64,000 nt of DNA from Hymenobacter convexus (GTDB taxonomy: Bacteria; Bacteroidota; Bacteroidia; Cytophagales; Hymenobacteraceae): the NCBI RefSeq assembly GCF_030580955.1, contig NZ_JAUQON010000001.1, positions 186,001 to 250,000 of the forward strand. The letters run 5' to 3'. Positions 62,839 through 64,000 of the stretch are shown piece after piece. The stretch's first letter is position 1; every line of letters begins with the position of its first letter. The position numbers and the translations under genes are program-made. Below the pieces are notes generated by a model, which had not been told where the DNA came from, did no database searches, and was given only the letters and a program-made list of their open reading frames with translations.

Positions 62839-63183
62839 ATGAAAATCGTCCCCGCGTCCGAACCCCTCGTGCTGCTCGAATGCCTCGTGGCCGGCACCTC
62901 GCACCGCCCCAACCTAGAGAAGTACGAGCCCAAACTCACGGTGGGCCAGGCCCTGCACCTGAGCCGCGAAGCCGACAACCACTACGACGACTGGGCCGTG
63001 CAGGTGCACACCGCCCCCGCCACCGACCCCGCCAACGTGTGGCTCGGCTACCTGCCCGAGGGCCGCAACGAAACCGTGGCCCGCTTGCTCGATGCCGGCA
63101 AGCACCTCTCGGCCCGCCTCAACCACAAATCCTGGGAAACCGACTGGCTCCACCTCGATATTGAAGTGCTGTTGCACGAGTAG
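62836..63183 (+). CDS. HIRAN domain-containing protein
   Basis: A 115-residue protein that is almost entirely a HIRAN domain: VAGTSHRPNLEKYEPKLTVGQ, then ALHLSREADNHYDDWAVQVHT, and LGYLPEGRNETVARLLDAGKHLSARL. HIRAN is a small beta-barrel that in eukaryotic HLTF binds 3' ends of DNA; stand-alone bacterial versions are uncharacterised. Start MMKIVPASEP at 62836. It lies 9 bases after the acyltransferase gene and probably shares its promoter or has a leaderless one. Confidence 0.85.
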   Translation: MMKIVPASEPLVLLECLVAGTSHRPNLEKYEPKLTVGQALHLSREADNHYDDWAVQVHTAPATDPANVWLGYLPEGRNETVARLLDAGKHLSARLNHKSWETDWLHLDIEVLLHE

Positions 63184-63209
63184 TAAAGACAGAACAGAAT
63201 AATAAGGCC

Positions 63210-63307
63210 GTCATGCTGAGCGCAGTCGAAGCATCTCTACCGCTATACTATTCCTTCCGATTGGATTAGTTACGCGGTAGAGATGCTTCGACTGCGCTCA
63301 GCATGAC
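63210..63307. repeat. Palindromic repeat family A, copy 11
   Basis: Arms gtcatgctgagcgcagtcga and its complement with a loop containing ctattccttccgattggatt. It lies between the HIRAN gene and ruvB. Confidence 0.92.
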
Positions 63308-63317
63308 GTTCTTTGTG

Positions 63318-63353
63318 AAAAGCTCTTTTTCTTCAATTCGAAGGAGCTTTTTT
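63318..63353 (+). terminator. Weak terminator-like hairpin
   Basis: Short arms aaaagctc and gagctttttt follow the repeat. The stem is only about 8 base pairs with a 20-base loop, so I call it weak. Confidence 0.4.
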
Positions 63354-63415
63354 GCCTGCAATACAGTTACTCATTAGCTTAGCAAGCGTCGACCAATCAT
63401 TTTAGTAATATCAGT

Positions 63416-64000
63416 ATGCGCGAAGCCTTTCTCACCGGCGGAACTGAGGGATTCGATGCCACCGACAAGGACATCGACAAAGCCCTCCGCCCGCTTAGTT
63501 TCGACGATTTCACGGGCCAGGACAAGATTCTGGAAAACCTGAAGGTGTTTGTGGCCGCCGCCAAGCAGCGCGGCGACGCCCTCGACCACGTGCTGCTGCA
63601 CGGCCCGCCCGGCCTGGGCAAAACCACGCTCTCGCACATCATCGCCAATGAGCTGGGCTCGGGCATCAAGATGACCAGCGGCCCGGTGCTGGACAAGCCC
63701 TCCGACCTAGCCGGCCTGCTCACCAACCTGGAGCCGCACGACGTGCTGTTCATCGACGAAATTCACCGCCTCAACCCCGTGGTGGAAGAGTACCTCTACT
63801 CGGCGATGGAGGACTACCGCATCGACATCATGCTCGACTCGGGCCCCAATGCCCGCTCGGTGCAGATTTCGCTCTCGCCCTTCACCCTCGTGGGCGCCAC
63901 CACGCGCTCGGGTATGCTCACGGCGCCGCTGCGCGCCCGTTTCGGCATCTCGGCCCGCCTGGAGTACTACGATTCCAAGCTGCTGACCACTATTGTGCAG
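63416..64000 (+). CDS. ruvB: Holliday junction branch migration helicase RuvB (partial, cut by window end)
   Basis: AAA+ motor of RuvABC that drives branch migration at Holliday junctions. Visible here are about 195 residues from ATG 63416: [20 protein letters not shown] near the start, Walker [10 protein letters not shown], Walker B FIDEIHRL with the next [18 protein letters not shown], and [12 protein letters not shown]. The frame runs to the right edge with no stop, so the C-terminal winged helix lies outside the window. Preceded by a family-A palindrome. Confidence 0.96.
   Translation, partial: MREAFLTGGTEGFDATDKDIDKALRPLSFDDFTGQDKILENLKVFVAAAKQRGDALDHVLLHGPPGLGKTTLSHIIANELGSGIKMTSGPVLDKPSDLAGLLTNLEPHDVLFIDEIHRLNPVVEEYLYSAMEDYRIDIMLDSGPNARSVQISLSPFTLVGATTRSGMLTAPLRARFGISARLEYYDSKLLTTIVQ

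Overview
The window looks like a GC-rich member of the Bacteroidota, most likely Hymenobacter or a close relative (Cytophagales). Four things point that way. Three secreted proteins end in C-terminal type IX secretion (T9SS) sorting domains. Promoters resemble the Bacteroidota pattern (TTTG, about 20 bases, TAnnTTTG) and Shine-Dalgarno sequences are scarce. There are many beta-barrel proteins and small lipoproteins of Bacteroidota type. Housekeeping genes (recA, guaB, gcvP, lipA, rplM-rpsI-rpsB-tsf, ruvB) are mixed with Hymenobacter-like hypothetical genes. The species call is inferred from these signs, not from a database search. No rRNA, tRNA, CRISPR array, transposase or integrase was seen.

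Layout. 1-5.6 kb: small secreted proteins, a YtxJ bacilliredoxin, an OsmC peroxiredoxin-like protein, a beta-barrel protein, lipoyl synthase and three lipoproteins. 5.9-11.8 kb: glycine decarboxylase GcvP, an alanine/saccharopine dehydrogenase-like enzyme and a delta-60-repeat T9SS cargo protein. 12-18 kb: a tandem CsbD stress protein, small lipoproteins, a large helical unknown and a DUF3089 lipoprotein. 18-19.3 kb: two AT-richer genes between tsf-like 3' ends, probably acquired. 19.3-22.1 kb: the rplM-rpsI-rpsB-tsf translation operon. 22.2-31.9 kb: a membrane glycosyltransferase-like protein, an RluA pseudouridine synthase, a PhoB/PhoR-like two-component pair, a DUF3108 protein, recA, an outer-membrane protein and a GNAT acetyltransferase. 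32-42 kb: a MoxR ATPase, two parvulin-type PPIases, an RsbW/STAS/SpoIIE-like partner-switching module and guaB. 42-49.8 kb: a T9SS esterase, an SDR, an FRG-domain protein, the HrpB helicase, a YqjF-like protein and a rhodanese. 49.9-55.5 kb: PnuC, a NadR-like kinase fused to an aldose-epimerase domain, a GNAT protein and a TPP-riboswitch-controlled TonB-dependent receptor. 55.6-64 kb: an APC permease, an FG-GAP T9SS protein, an acyl-CoA dehydrogenase, an acyltransferase, a HIRAN protein and the start of ruvB.

The most striking feature is not a gene. At least fifteen imperfect palindromes of roughly 85-110 bp (arms like gtcatgctgagcgcagccga...) are scattered between genes, with several other palindrome families. 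One copy is inserted inside the loop of another. Some copies have end sequences that differ from copy to copy yet remain self-complementary. Two other palindrome families enclose an intrinsic terminator. These look like REP/MITE-type elements that colonise gene ends.

Functional groupings. PnuC and the NadR-like kinase suggest salvage of nicotinamide riboside. The TPP riboswitch suggests the receptor at 53.2 kb imports thiamine or a precursor. The SpoIIE phosphatase, STAS protein and RsbW-like kinase form a regulatory switch whose output is unknown. The two PPIases are probably periplasmic folding factors for outer-membrane proteins.
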